A stretch of DNA of 64,000 nucleotides, from positions 124,001 to 188,000 of the forward strand of contig NZ_FTOC01000004.1 in the NCBI RefSeq assembly GCF_900156645.1, given 5' to 3'. This DNA comes from Salimicrobium flavidum (GTDB lineage Bacteria; Bacillota; Bacilli; Bacillales; Halobacillaceae). A program made the position numbers and the translations under genes. The notes below the pieces were generated by a model. That model had not been told where the DNA came from. It made no database searches and saw only the letters and a program-made list of their open reading frames with translations. Of the stretch, positions 1-10,544 are shown piece by piece; the stretch's first letter is position 1; each line of letters starts with the position of its first letter.

Positions 1-2016
1 CGGACGGAGAATTTGAAATCTACAAAGATGGGGAATAGACCAGCACTCTGATCAAAGGAGTGAATATGCGAATGGCTAAGCCCGGAACGTTTACTGGTGA
101 AGCAGCCATCACTCAAGATGAATAATCGCGCTGGTTCCGGCAAATCAGTGAAATGAATGCGAATGCGCTCCGAGTATATACACGACATCCACCTGAGTTC
201 TACAATGCGCTGAAAAAACATAATGAAAAGGCTGAAGACCCTCTTTATATATTCCATGGTGTATGGGCAGAAGAAGAACCGCTCACTGAAACACTGGATA
301 GCTTCAACGAAGAAAGTACGAGCAAGTTCCGTAGTGAGATTCAGAGCCTGATAGATGTCGTCCATGGCAACGCGGATATCGAGGAAGAACCCGGTCACGC
401 CAGCGGCGCATATACAGCTGATGTTTCGGAGTATGTAGCGGGTTGGATCATAGGGGTGGAATGGTACCCCGAAATGGTGAAAGGTAAAAACGATAAACAT
501 GAAGGTATCGGAAAGTACGACGGGGACTATGTGTTTACAGAAAATGCTTCACCTTTTGAACATTGGCTCACTTCCATGATGGACTTCACTATTCGTTATG
601 AAATGAAAATTATAATACGCAACGGCCGATAAGCTTTACGAACTGGGTCACTACCGACTTTCTCGACCATCCCTCAGAGCCCATTCCTGAGGAAGATATG
701 GCAAGGGTGGATCCGAACGTAATTAAGACGAAAGAAAGCTTCACCAGTGGCATGTTCGCTTCCTACCACGTGTATCCCTATTATCCCGACTTTCTTAATT
801 ACGATGAGGAGTATCTGGAGTATACGGATCATCGAGGAGAAAAGAATAGTTATGCCGGCTATTTGAACGACCTCATTTCCCAGCACGACATGCCGGTACT
901 CGTTGCCGAGTTCGGGGTACCCGGTTCCCGGGGGATGACCCACGAGAATCCGTTCGGGCTCGACCAGGGTCACCACTCGGAACAGGAACAGGGAGAAATC
1001 AACAGCAGATTATTCGAAGATATCGTGGCTGAAGGAGCGATGGGAGGACTCGTGTTCACATGGCAGGACGAATGGTTCAAACGTACGTGGAACACGATGG
1101 ACCTGGATAACCCGGACCGACGTCCCTTCTGGTCCAACGCCCAGACGAACGAGCAGCAGTTCGGCCTTCTTTCCTTTGACAGCTTAAAAAGAAAAATCGA
1201 CGGGAAGGGAACCCCCTGGAAAGACAAAGAACTGGCACGGAAAAGAAACGATGCTCTTCGTTCTTTTGCAGTCGACCATGACGAGGGATATCTATATCTC
1301 AGAATAGAAACGTCCGGGGACTTCTCCTTCAAGGGAAATAGCCTGAACCTCGGCATAGATACGATCCAGGACCAGGGAATCACAAGCTCAGGCGAAGCTA
1401 CTTTCGACCGGGGCATTGATTTCCTTCTTGAAATACAGGGGAAAGACGAGGCGACTTTGAAAGTGGACAGTTACTACGACCCTTTCTACTATCAATATGG
1501 TGAAATCCTAGAAAGCATAGAGAATAAACCTTATGCAAAAGAAAAGGATAACGGGAGGTTGCACCCGATCCGTCTTGCTTTGAATAAAGAGCTCACCCTT
1601 CCGGAATCTGGAGAAGTGGTACCTTTCACTTCCTACGAAACAGGTATCTTAAAGCACGGAAATACCGACCCTGTGGCGGAAAGATATAACTCACTGACCG
1701 ACTATTCCATCGATGGGAATATTGAGAAGTCAGAATCCCGTGGCTGTTGCTGAATATCAAAGACCCGAGTCAAAAAGAGCAGATGGCCGACCTCTGGAAG
1801 GATGGCCTTGAAGAGTCCCGGTCGTTTGAGGATTTCCGATTTGCAGCATTCATTCAAAATCAAGAAGGAACACTTACGGACGTTTTGCCCGACCAACCGG
1901 CCTCCTCGATCTCCGAATATATGAGCTATACATGGGAGAACTGGAACCTTCCTGAGAATGAGGAACGGTTGAAACAGTCTTACGATATTCTTCAAAAAAC
2001 ATTTTCTGAATACTAA
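1..2016 (+). pseudogene. Decayed glycosidase-like (clan GH-A type) protein, 5' end outside window
   Basis: This is the remnant of one long gene. The first frame runs from base 3 and meets in-frame stops TAG at 36-38 and TAA at 123-125. It stays open to 632, and the protein then continues in another frame from about 612 to 1735 and in a third to 2016. At each junction the sense continues, for example into SFTNWVTTDFLDHP after base 632. Motifs VLVAEFGVPG (a GH-A-like acidic residue) and VFTWQDEW suggest a TIM-barrel glycosidase-like fold, which is inference. It lies upstream of broken HEAT and GT2 genes, so it probably belonged to an exopolysaccharide operon. Two stops plus at least two frameshifts argue for real decay. 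Confidence 0.75.
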
Positions 2017-2183
2017 TAAATCTAACGCGGCAAAAGGGGTAATCGGGGTGCTACTAATTTCCAATAAACTCACCATCACTTCTCGTCCATGTGGTTTTCA
2101 TCTGTTCCAACAACTTTAAGAGCCGACTTTTCTGTTCATAATAATGAACGAAAAAGTTTCTCCTCAGGAGGTTATCATTCACT

Positions 2184-3229
2184 ATGGTCGAATTCGCCTT
2201 TTTGTTAATAATCTTACTGTTCGTGCTTCAGGGTGTTGTGCTTGTCTATCTTCTCACAGCAAAAAAACAGAGGCTGGATTCAGAAGAAGAAAAAGAAAGG
2301 TATTATCAAAACTGGTTCCCCTCCTTCTATGCCTATTTGCTATCAAACTCAGGAACAAAGCCAGAGGTCGATGCTCCAGCACGGATCTACGTACCGGTGA
2401 TTGAAGGAATTTTGAACCACCTCATAGATCATGAATATGAAAGTATCGATAAAAAAAGGCTTCAAGCCGTAACTCACTTTTACCTCGTCCCTTCTTATCG
2501 TCTCTATTTGAAACACGGGAGCTGGTCCCAAAGAGTGAACACTCTCTATTTTATTGAAGAATTCAGCATTATTGAGCTGAAGAACGATGTTTGGATTCAT
2601 TTCCATCACCTCACCGCTTCAGACGAAGAATACAGACAAGCATTACGAACACTTGCTTCATTCCATGATGAGAGGCTTATCCCGATTCTTCTTCAGAGCC
2701 ACCAGCTCTCCCAAAGGATGATCAAGGAATTGCTTCGGAAAATCCCGATTTCTGTGATCCGTCAACTGATGGATGCAATGGAAAACAATAAGGAACGTCT
2801 CCCTCACCAGCTTCAGTTGTGAATCGTTTCTATAAGTGGAGAACTCGAAGCTCGAGAATTTCTCCCTTTCATTGAAAACGTCTCACTTTTCCAAATAGGG
2901 AAATTCGCCTGAAAGCTCTGCGCTCCATCTCTGAGATAGGAAGCTGCCTCGACCCTGAAAAGATTTCTGCTTTTTTCCAATCTACGAGCTGGGAAGAACG
3001 CATGCTTGCAGCTAAAGTGGTTGGGAGTCTTCAACTGGAGGATTATAGAAATGAACTGCAGTCCTTAGCCAGAGACAGAGAATGGCGGGTGCGCTACGCT
3101 GCCCTGGAAGCTTTGCGTCAATTACCGCAAGGGCCGCTTCTTCTCGAAGACGTAATCGAACATCACGAAGATAAATATGCGCGCGACATGGCGTCCCGGC
3201 TTCTATCTATGGAGGTGGTTCATTCATGA
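2184..3229 (+). pseudogene. Broken membrane-anchored HEAT-repeat protein
   Basis: The start is ATG 2184, with AGGAGG about 12 bases upstream. The N-terminus is one membrane segment (about residues 4-25) followed by a cytoplasmic helical-repeat region. The reading frame meets TGA at 2820-2822, resumes in the same frame to about 2890, then shifts frame into SNREIRLKALRS and runs to 3229. The last part has HEAT-like helices (REWRVRYAALEALRQL). The stop overlaps the ATG of the glycosyltransferase gene by four bases (ATGA), so the pair was translationally coupled. A scaffold role for polysaccharide synthesis is inferred only from context. Confidence 0.75.
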
Positions 3230-4655
3230 ATCAGGATCAGGTATCTTTTATTATCGATGCAGTCGCTATTGTGGTCATCATTTACATGGTGTCAGTTGCC
3301 GTAGTTTACCTCACCCTTTTTCTGATTTCCGGACCGAAGATCAGAAAAGAACGAGGTCTTGAACGCGAGGAAGTCATCGAGGAAACGGCCATCAACAGGG
3401 ATACATTCCCAGTCTCTGTACTCGTACCCGCTTATAACGAAGAAGTGGGGGTCGTTCAAACGGCAACCTCTATGTTGAACCTGAACTATCCAACATTCGA
3501 AGTCATCGTCATTGATGACGGTTCCAAAGACGAGACTGCTACACGTATGATTAAGGTTTTGACATGGAACCGATGAACCTGGCCACGAGAAGTCATTTCC
3601 AGACCCGTCCGGTTTTCGAAGGTTACCGTTCCAAAATACATCCTAATCTGTATTTGTTACGGAAAGAGAACGGGGGGAAAAGCCGATGCACTCAATTGCG
3701 GTATCAACTTCTCCAAATACCCTTATTTTGCAGCCATCGATGGTGACTCTCTCCTCGATCAAAATGCTCTATTGAAAACGATGAAACCGGTCATAGATTC
3801 AAATGGTCAGGTTACAGTTACGGGAGGAACGGTCCGTATCGCAAACGGCTCGGAGATCGTTCAAAGTGAAGTCAAAAAGATCGGTCTCCCTAAACAACCG
3901 GTGATTCTCCTGCAAATCGTCGAATATTTCCGCGCATTTCTCATAGGGCGACTCGGATTATCACACATGAACATGTTGCTGATCATCTCGGGAGCTTTCG
4001 GTGTATTCGAAAAGAACCGTGTAATCAAAGCAGGGGGATACAACACCGCTACAGTAGGAGAGGATATGGAGCTTGTTGTACGTATTCACCGCACCCTGAA
4101 GGATGAAAAATCGAAGCAGCGTATTGAATACATTCAGGACCCGGTCTGCTGGACGGAAGCTCCTTCCACTTTCTCTTCCCTTAGAGCACAGCGCCGACGG
4201 TGGCAAAGAGGACTCGCTGAAACGCTGTGGATTCATAGAAAAATGCTTTTCAACCCTAAATACAAAGGGATTGGGCTGTTCTCCCTTATTACCTCATGGT
4301 AGAACTGCTCAGTGCAGTAGTTGAATTGACAGGATATATCATCATCATCCTGGGAATTATCCTCTCGTTTGTCTCGATCGAAATTACGATGGTGATGGGA
4401 GTGGTGACGATTTTTTACGGCTCCCTTCTTTCTGCTCTGGCCGTACTGCTTGAAGAGTGGACATACCATAAATATCCGGATGTGAAAAGCATCCTGAAAC
4501 TTTACCTCTGGGCTCTCACCGAAAGTTTCTGGTATCGTCCGCTACTCGTCTGGTGGAGATTCGAAGGCCTGTGGATGTTCCTGACCAGAAGGAAAAGCTC
4601 ATGGGGTGATATGAATCGAAAAGGTGTCGCAGGAGTAGAGAGGCAACAATCATAG
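3226..4655 (+). pseudogene. Frameshifted processive family 2 glycosyltransferase (IcaA/BcsA-like)
   Basis: The pieces together carry the whole hallmark set of a membrane-embedded processive GT2. They are an N-terminal membrane helix, DDGSKDET (nucleotide binding), AIDGDS, GEDMELVVR and QRRRWQRG (the QxxRW motif), then C-terminal membrane helices. Such enzymes polymerise and export polysaccharides such as poly-N-acetylglucosamine. The frame changes near 3552 (a short T run, GTTTTGACA), near 3675 (a GGGGGGAAAA run) and near 4280. Two of these are homopolymer positions where sequencing error is possible. The two upstream genes of the operon are broken as well, which favours decay. It overlaps the HEAT gene by four bases. 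Confidence 0.8.
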
Positions 4656-4671
4656 CTCCTCTTAAAAAATT

Positions 4672-4709
4672 ACGCCTGAACGAAAGTGGTCAAACTTTCG
4701 TTCAGGCGT
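4672..4709. terminator. Bidirectional intrinsic terminator
   Basis: A 16-bp perfect stem (ACGCCTGAACGAAAGT and its complement) encloses a 6-base loop. An A run lies on the left and TTTAATC on the right. It separates the convergent GT2 remnant and the 116-residue gene. Confidence 0.85.
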
Positions 4710-4716
4710 TTAATCA

Positions 4717-5067
4717 TCAAATCAATTGACGTTCATATACGACTTCTTCTGTGACAAGATTTACAGCATCCACGCTCATGGTGAGAACTTCTCCGGTATC
4801 TTCATTTCTGGCTCCCCACAAACGGATGTCACTGTTCATATCGTCATCCTGATACGTGATTTTCACCGTTCTCACATCACCATCGCTCCGTTGTTTCAAC
4901 TGGACAAGACATTCCTTGAAGAAAAGCGTTTCCTTCTGCTGGCTCAGTATGTAATCCTTCAGCACCTGTTCCAGCTCAGGAAAAGCTATACCATTGTTCT
5001 GCAGCCCTTCTGTCTCGAATTCTTTCACATCTTTAAAATGATGCAATAGTTTCGCTTCGTTTTCCAT
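4717..5067 (-). CDS. Uncharacterised 116-residue cytoplasmic protein
   Basis: A clear ribosome site (AGGAGGGG, 4 bases before the ATG) and a shared terminator downstream support a real single gene. The product is acidic, with no signal peptide or membrane helix. The N-terminal half looks helical. The C-terminal half has alternating strand-like segments (VRTVKITYQDDD, IRLWGARNED). I do not recognise the family. It stands alone, divergent from the aldo/keto reductase gene. Confidence 0.75.
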   Translation of the reverse strand: MENEAKLLHHFKDVKEFETEGLQNNGIAFPELEQVLKDYILSQQKETLFFKECLVQLKQRSDGDVRTVKITYQDDDMNSDIRLWGARNEDTGEVLTMSVDAVNLVTEEVVYERQLI

Positions 5068-5224
5068 TATACCCCTCCTGAACTCATACTGATTGTCCTT
5101 TTCCCTTATTATTTAAAATGAAAACGGCTGAGTGGTTCATATTTTTCTTCAGTTATTCGATCATTCCTGTTTGTCATTCCCGTCAAAGAGGAATACAGGT
5201 TATATACATAAGGAGGAATCATTG

Positions 5225-6067
5225 ATGAAAAATTCTATTCCTGAAGTGACATTACACGATGGGCTTAAACTGCCGGCTATCGGTTTCGGAACTTATCGTC
5301 TGAATGGAAACGATGGCGCGGTTTCTATTCAAAGCGCTATCGATATGGGCTATCGTCTTATCGATACTGCCTACAATTATGAAAATGAAGGAACCGTAGG
5401 GGAAGCTGTGCGTCGAAGCAGTATTCCAAGAGATGAGCTCCGCATCACATCAAAATTACCCGGTCGTTACCATGAGTACAATAGAGCAGTTCCCGCTATC
5501 CAGGAGTCTCTATATCGTTCCGGACTCGACTATTATGATCTGTACCTGATTCATTGGCCGAATCCGAAACAGGATAAATATCTGGAAGCTTGGCAGGCAC
5601 TGATTGATGCAAAAAAATGGGGACTAATCCGCTCCATCGGCGTATGCAACTTTCTCCCTGAACATCTGGAGCGTCTTCAAAAGGAAACAGGAACCACTCC
5701 CGTTATCAACCAGATTGAATTACACCCTTTCTTCAATCAGGCAGATCAGATTGCCTACCATAAAGAGAATGGCATTCAGACCGAATCATGGAGCCCGCTT
5801 GCCAGAGTGACCAATATCCTCGGTAACGAAACGATACAATCGATTGCGGCGCGTCATGAAAAAAGTGTCTCACAAGTAATTTTGCGCTGGCATCATCAAC
5901 TTGGCACACTTCCTATACCGAAATCCTCTTCTCCGGAAAGACAGAGAGAAAACATGGATATTTTCAACTTCTCTCTCGATGAAGCTGAAATGAGAATCAT
6001 GAACGAGCTTCACAGAGAGGACGGCAGACTCAAAAATCAACACCCGGCCATATACGAAGAATATTAA
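5225..6067 (+). CDS. Aldo/keto reductase, 280 residues
   Basis: This is a cytosolic NADPH-dependent carbonyl reductase of the AKR superfamily, like YvgN/YtbE of Bacillus. The catalytic tetrad is visible as D47 (RLIDTA), Y52 (NYENE), K77 (TSKLPG) and H110 (LIHWP). The C-terminal PIPKSSSPERQREN segment is the usual cofactor-phosphate binding region. Start 5225 is chosen because AGGAGG lies 8 bases before it. The longer in-frame start at 5132 has no such site and adds an unrelated leader. Length is normal for the family. The substrate cannot be told from the sequence. Confidence 0.9.
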   Translation: MKNSIPEVTLHDGLKLPAIGFGTYRLNGNDGAVSIQSAIDMGYRLIDTAYNYENEGTVGEAVRRSSIPRDELRITSKLPGRYHEYNRAVPAIQESLYRSGLDYYDLYLIHWPNPKQDKYLEAWQALIDAKKWGLIRSIGVCNFLPEHLERLQKETGTTPVINQIELHPFFNQADQIAYHKENGIQTESWSPLARVTNILGNETIQSIAARHEKSVSQVILRWHHQLGTLPIPKSSSPERQRENMDIFNFSLDEAEMRIMNELHREDGRLKNQHPAIYEEY

Positions 6068-6071
6068 GAAA

Positions 6072-6184
6072 AGGCTACCCTAAAAATAAATATTCAGGCG
6101 GACGCTTTCCACGGGCAACGCTTCAGCCTCCTCGTTTCCCTGCGGGGTCTTCAGCTGCTGCTATTCCCGTCGGAGTCGCCGCCT
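6072..6184 (+). repeat. Family B palindromic repeat
   Basis: It starts GGCTACCCT, then TATTCAGGCGGACGCTTTCC, and has a core with GCTTCAGCCTCCTCG and GGGGTCTTCAGCT. It ends near GGAGTCGCCGCC, which pairs with the GGCGGAC near the start. Related pieces occur at 10553, 31042, 34275 and 34583. With the family A copy and terminator that follow, it accounts for much of the 560-base gap after the reductase gene. Confidence 0.75.
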
Positions 6185-6269
6185 TTCTCTTTATCCACCC
6201 TATCAAACTCGAATACTAACAGATCCCGAAAATTTTCATGTATCATGGTGCAAATATCTTTGCATGAAC

Positions 6270-6445
6270 CTCTCTGTTAAAACCTGGTGTGGATTTTAGA
6301 ACGAAGGGTGGAGACTCCTGCGGGAAAAGTATGAACTTAAAAATCACCGGAATCGAACGTAGAGAGATTCCGGAAGTTTACGTCATGCCCGCGGCAATTT
6401 TTCACCCGAAGAGATGAAAATCAACAATGAATGATAACAAAGCTT
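6270..6445 (+). repeat. Family A palindromic repeat, degenerate copy
   Basis: It starts TCTCTGTTAAAACCTGG, carries GGGTGGAGACTCCTGCGGG and CATGCCCGCGGC, and ends in a degenerate GATAACAAAGCTT. The inner stem CCGGAATC / GATTCCGG (6347-6354 and 6366-6373) is perfect. The outer end has drifted from the GGCTCTGTTA / TAACAGAGCC consensus seen in other copies. Confidence 0.75.
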
Positions 6446-6450
6446 AAGGA

Positions 6451-6480
6451 AAAAGGAGGCTGTAGTCCTCCTTTTTTTCA
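6451..6480 (+). terminator. Intrinsic terminator
   Basis: AAAGGAGG, a short loop and CCTCCTTT are followed by a T run. It lies between the reductase and the csbB operon, and may end reductase transcripts or a transcript of the preceding repeat. Confidence 0.7.
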
Positions 6481-6630
6481 GGCTATTCAAAAGATTTTGC
6501 GTGTTAACGGCTAAAACGCATCAGTATGGAAATGAACTTCTCCGCTTGCAGTTCCGTTCCTACATCATAGTTTCGACCTCCCCATGCCAGGGTAGTAGGA
6601 TATCAGTTAGAAATTGGACGGAGGTAAGCC

Positions 6631-7584
6631 ATGGATAATTTTATGGTATCAGTCATCATCCCTGCGTATAACGAGGGTGAAAACATAGATATGATCCACG
6701 ATGCTCTCGAAAAAGAATTCAAAGCCCTTTCTTGTGATTTTGAAGCGATATTCGTGGATGACGGAAGCAGAGATGATACTCTTGCAAGAATCAGAACCTT
6801 AGCTGAACACGCTCCAGAAGTGAAATACATTTCCTTCAGCCGTAATTTCGGGAAGGAACCTGCCCTGATCGCCGGACTCCAACATGCCTTCGGTGAAACG
6901 GTGATCATTATGGACGCCGACTTACAACACCCTCCTTCCCTCATCCCCCAATTGTTAGATGGGTACTTCGAAGGCTACCAACAGGTGGTCGCAAGACGGA
7001 CTCGAGAGGGAGAATCCAAATCACGTTCCTTTCTGTCTTCCTCCTATTATAAGATGGTCAATAAGTTGGCTCAGGTGGACCTGGCAGACGGGGAAGGGGA
7101 CTTCCGACTCCTTGGCAGACAGGCGATTGATGCTATTCTGGCAATGAGTGAAGGCAACAGGTTCTCTAAAGGTCTCTTTTCCTGGATCGGCTTCGAAAAA
7201 AAAGTCATCCATTATGAGAATGTCAAACGTGAAAAAGGCGACTCTCACTGGTCTATGAAACAACTGCTTGAATACGGAATCGAAGGTATTTTATCCTTTA
7301 ACCAGCGACCACTCCGCATGGTGTTTTATGCGGGGTTTTTAATCATGGGACTTAGTCTTATTTATATCTCCCTGATGTTTATCATGATTCTTTTCCGCGG
7401 GGTAGCTGTACCCGGTTATTTCACAACGATTTCTTCTGTACTGATACTCGGAGGAGTCCAGCTTATCAGTCTCGGAGTCATCGGTGAGTATGTCGGAAGA
7501 ATCTATATGGAAACGAAGCGCCGGCCTCATTACCTGGTTAAGGAAAGTAATACAGAAAGGAAGTCCTATGAAAAAATGGAATAA
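6631..7584 (+). CDS. csbB: Undecaprenyl-phosphate glycosyltransferase, CsbB/GtrB-type
   Basis: This GT2 enzyme attaches a sugar to undecaprenyl phosphate at the inner face of the membrane. The N-terminal GT-A domain has VDDGSRDDT and the metal-binding MDADLQHPP. Two membrane helices (about residues 230-255 and 265-290) close the protein, the normal GtrB/CsbB plan. The start has GGAGG 6 bases upstream. It overlaps the next gene (GtrA-like) by 17 bases and lies in an operon with a YfhO homologue. In Bacillus subtilis CsbB and YfhO decorate lipoteichoic acid with N-acetylglucosamine, so the same role is inferred. The actual sugar is not visible in sequence. Confidence 0.88.
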   Translation: MDNFMVSVIIPAYNEGENIDMIHDALEKEFKALSCDFEAIFVDDGSRDDTLARIRTLAEHAPEVKYISFSRNFGKEPALIAGLQHAFGETVIIMDADLQHPPSLIPQLLDGYFEGYQQVVARRTREGESKSRSFLSSSYYKMVNKLAQVDLADGEGDFRLLGRQAIDAILAMSEGNRFSKGLFSWIGFEKKVIHYENVKREKGDSHWSMKQLLEYGIEGILSFNQRPLRMVFYAGFLIMGLSLIYISLMFIMILFRGVAVPGYFTTISSVLILGGVQLISLGVIGEYVGRIYMETKRRPHYLVKESNTERKSYEKME

Positions 7585-7942
7585 TGAATTCACCCGGTTC
7601 GTTCTTGTGGGCGGACTGAACACGACAAACTATTATCTATTCTACGTACTCTTTTACAATCTGTTGGACTGGTTCTATCTCCTGTCTCATATTTCAGCCT
7701 TCTTCATCAGTATGGTCATTTCTTTTTTCCTGAACGTGTATTTTACGTATAGAGTGAAGCCCACGATACCGAAATTTCTCATGTTCCCCTTCACACAGGT
7801 CGTCAATATGTCGGTGTCCTCGCTGCTCGTTTTCATTTTCGTCGATCTGTTCGGGTGGAATGGAAATGTTGCACCCTTAGTAGCGGTCTTCTTCACCGTT
7901 CCGATAACTTTCATCGTGACCGGAAAAATATTAAAAAGGTAG
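7568..7942 (+). CDS. GtrA/GtcA-family lipid-linked sugar flippase
   Basis: A 124-residue protein with four membrane helices of the GtrA family, which is thought to move undecaprenyl-phosphate sugars across the membrane. The family-typical start region FTRFVLVGGLNTT and SFFLNVYFTYR are present. Start 7568 is chosen because AGAAAGGAAG stands just before it. The longer in-frame start at 7484 lies deep in the glycosyltransferase gene. Its position between the CsbB-like enzyme and the YfhO-like transferase supplies the transport step of a three-part glycosylation system. Confidence 0.87.
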   Translation: MKKWNNEFTRFVLVGGLNTTNYYLFYVLFYNLLDWFYLLSHISAFFISMVISFFLNVYFTYRVKPTIPKFLMFPFTQVVNMSVSSLLVFIFVDLFGWNGNVAPLVAVFFTVPITFIVTGKILKR

Positions 7943-7955
7943 GGCGTGAACGCTT

Positions 7956-10544
7956 ATGACAAAGAAACAAATCATGCTACTGCTTAGTTTCAGTCTGCTC
8001 ACCGCCATACTGGCCCATGCATTCTTTTTATATCAATGGAACGAAGGGCAATATTTGGTCGGCCCCGATGATGGTCTATCTCAGATGATCCCTTTCAAAG
8101 AAATGCTTTATGATCAGTTCACAGATGGAGAGTTCTTCTACTCCTATGAATTCGGTCTCGGTGGAGGTACATACAGTCAACTAGCTTACTATTTCAGCCT
8201 CAATATCTTTTTCTTTTTCACTGTAGCGGTCGTGTTTATGTTGGAGACCTTTGCTGTAATCGGAGAACCGGATGTTTTGTTCTGGGCTCAAAGTACTGTC
8301 TTTTTCAGCATAACAAGAATGTTTTTGGTGCTTATCATCACGACGCTCGTCTTCCGCTATCTGACCGGCAGGCTCGTTCCTTCATTCACGGGAGCTGTTT
8401 TTTATGCTACTGCAGCGAAGTATTTTCATCACGTTACATACTGGGAGTTTTTCGGTGATGCTTTCCTGTGGCTTCCGCTCCTTGTGCTCGGCGTCGAAAA
8501 AATAATCCGGGAAAACAAACCCGGCTGGCTGATTGTCGCAACGGCCCTCAGCTTTTTCGACAACTTCTACTTCGCATATATCAACGGGTTCTTCACGGGT
8601 ATGTATATTCTCCTCCGCTGGTTCATCCCTATCTCAACCATGGAGACGACTAAAATGAAACAGATGAAAGTCTACGTACCGGCCGTTGGGCTCGGTTTCG
8701 GTATTGGTACTATAGGTTTCATTCCTGCGGTATGGGGATTCCTTCAGAACGTGCGTCCCCCCTACAACCAGGAGATCGCTCTTGTCGAAGGTACGACGAA
8801 CATACTTTATGACAGTATTTACTTGATTGTCCCGGCTCTTTTTCTATTAATGCTTCTCCTTCGGCCTCTTTATCAAAATAGAGGTTTCCGATTTTTTGCT
8901 ATTATCAGTCTCATCCTGATCGGTCTCCATTTCATTCCTTATGCAGCCAGTTTCTTTAATGGATTCTCAGCCCCTCAGCATCGCTATGAGTACCTTGCTT
9001 CCTTTACCATCGGAGGTGCCATAGCAACAGGCCTGCCTTTGCTGAAATCCTTGAAACTAAGAGATGTGAGACGAGCGGGAATCGGTATGGGTATCTTATA
9101 TATCTTATTTTTGCTCGGTGATACCAGCCTTCAGATAATGAGCCCATGGTCGATATTGGTTCTTATTGGGACAGCTGTAACTTATCTGTTTCTAGGTTCT
9201 AGTCCCCTGAATGCTAGAAGAGGGATTCTACCGCTCGTCATTGTAGCGATAACTGTGCAACTTGTAATCATGAACACATATCAGTGGGATAAGCTGTTCC
9301 GGGGCGGAGAAGTTCATGAGAGTTCAAAGGAATACATCCTAAGCAGTGATTACATCGGTACAGAACAACAGCAACTGATCCAGAAAGCAACCGCCTCCTC
9401 TCCCTTAGCCAGAGTAAGCTGGATGGCCGATGGGAGGTACAACACACCAATTATCCAGGGTTTCCAGGGTACGAGTGCTTACTCGAGTATTTTGAACGGG
9501 AACCTGTTGAATTATTATTATCACGACCTCGAAATTGATATGAAAAGGGAAAGTGTAAGTCGTTATTCCGGATTCGGTGACAGGGCGAACCTGCACAGTT
9601 TATGGCTTGGAAATTACGTAATGTATGAAAAAGGGGAAGAAGACAACGCCCCTTATGGATTTGAAAGAATGATGGATAGCGAAAACTTCGTCATTTATGA
9701 AAATACGAATCCCCTTCCCTATGTGCAAATATCCGATAAGATTTACAGTGAAGAGTCGCTTGAAAACTCCCATCCGATTTCCCGTGAAGATGCTATGTTG
9801 AAAGGTCTTATCGTCAAAGGAGCGACTACTACCTCAAGTGACCTGCCTTCTCATAGGAATCTTGCAGACGAAGTATCTGTAGAAAGTATCGGAGGAAGTT
9901 ACGCTGAGGGTCAACTGGACATAACAGCAGACGAAGGTGGGATCGACCTCATACTTCCTGAAGAGACCATGGCTTCAGACGCTGAAGATATCTATGTATC
10001 ATTCTATCTACTCCATAATGATAAGGAAGCTCCTCTGTTTTCTCTCGAGGTCAATGATTTTTATACAACCCGCAAATCAAGAGACTCTATTTATAAAACA
10101 GGGGTGAATGATATCACCATCCGCGTTCCGAAAGAAAAAGTGATTTCTATACGAATGAGAGAAGGGAGTTACACCCTTGAGGAGATCGGTGTGTTTGCGG
10201 AGGACTACCAGACGCTGGAAGAAGCTTCGCAAAACGCCGGAAATAGAGGGGACGTCACGAGAAACGGGAACCGGATCACCATAGATTCTCTGGAGGTACA
10301 ATCAGACGGGTACCTCGCCATTCCTGTTCCATTTGAAAAGGGATGGTCTGTGAAGGTGGATGGAGAACAGAGAGAAACAGCTGAAGTCAATTACAGTATG
10401 CTAGGGACTTCTATAGAGTCTGGGGATAAAAAGGTGGAATTCACCTATCATCCACCTTATTTCAGATCTACTCTTCTCGTAACATCCTTCTCTATCCTAC
10501 TGTCCATAGTCTGGATAGTCAGAAGAGGTCGGAAATCCCCCTGA
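7956..10544 (+). CDS. yfhO: YfhO-family GT-C membrane glycosyltransferase
   Basis: An 862-residue multi-spanning protein. An N-terminal helix is followed by the acidic extracytoplasmic loop GPDDGLSQMIPFKEM typical of YfhO. Roughly twelve membrane helices run to about residue 440. A large outside domain (about 450-830) and a last membrane helix close it. YfhO is thought to transfer the sugar from the lipid carrier to lipoteichoic acid outside the cell. It starts 13 bases after the GtrA-like gene, so the three genes form one operon. The ribosome site (AGGGCG) is weak, which suggests translational coupling. Length agrees with the family. Confidence 0.88.
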   Translation: MTKKQIMLLLSFSLLTAILAHAFFLYQWNEGQYLVGPDDGLSQMIPFKEMLYDQFTDGEFFYSYEFGLGGGTYSQLAYYFSLNIFFFFTVAVVFMLETFAVIGEPDVLFWAQSTVFFSITRMFLVLIITTLVFRYLTGRLVPSFTGAVFYATAAKYFHHVTYWEFFGDAFLWLPLLVLGVEKIIRENKPGWLIVATALSFFDNFYFAYINGFFTGMYILLRWFIPISTMETTKMKQMKVYVPAVGLGFGIGTIGFIPAVWGFLQNVRPPYNQEIALVEGTTNILYDSIYLIVPALFLLMLLLRPLYQNRGFRFFAIISLILIGLHFIPYAASFFNGFSAPQHRYEYLASFTIGGAIATGLPLLKSLKLRDVRRAGIGMGILYILFLLGDTSLQIMSPWSILVLIGTAVTYLFLGSSPLNARRGILPLVIVAITVQLVIMNTYQWDKLFRGGEVHESSKEYILSSDYIGTEQQQLIQKATASSPLARVSWMADGRYNTPIIQGFQGTSAYSSILNGNLLNYYYHDLEIDMKRESVSRYSGFGDRANLHSLWLGNYVMYEKGEEDNAPYGFERMMDSENFVIYENTNPLPYVQISDKIYSEESLENSHPISREDAMLKGLIVKGATTTSSDLPSHRNLADEVSVESIGGSYAEGQLDITADEGGIDLILPEETMASDAEDIYVSFYLLHNDKEAPLFSLEVNDFYTTRKSRDSIYKTGVNDITIRVPKEKVISIRMREGSYTLEEIGVFAEDYQTLEEASQNAGNRGDVTRNGNRITIDSLEVQSDGYLAIPVPFEKGWSVKVDGEQRETAEVNYSMLGTSIESGDKKVEFTYHPPYFRSTLLVTSFSILLSIVWIVRRGRKSP

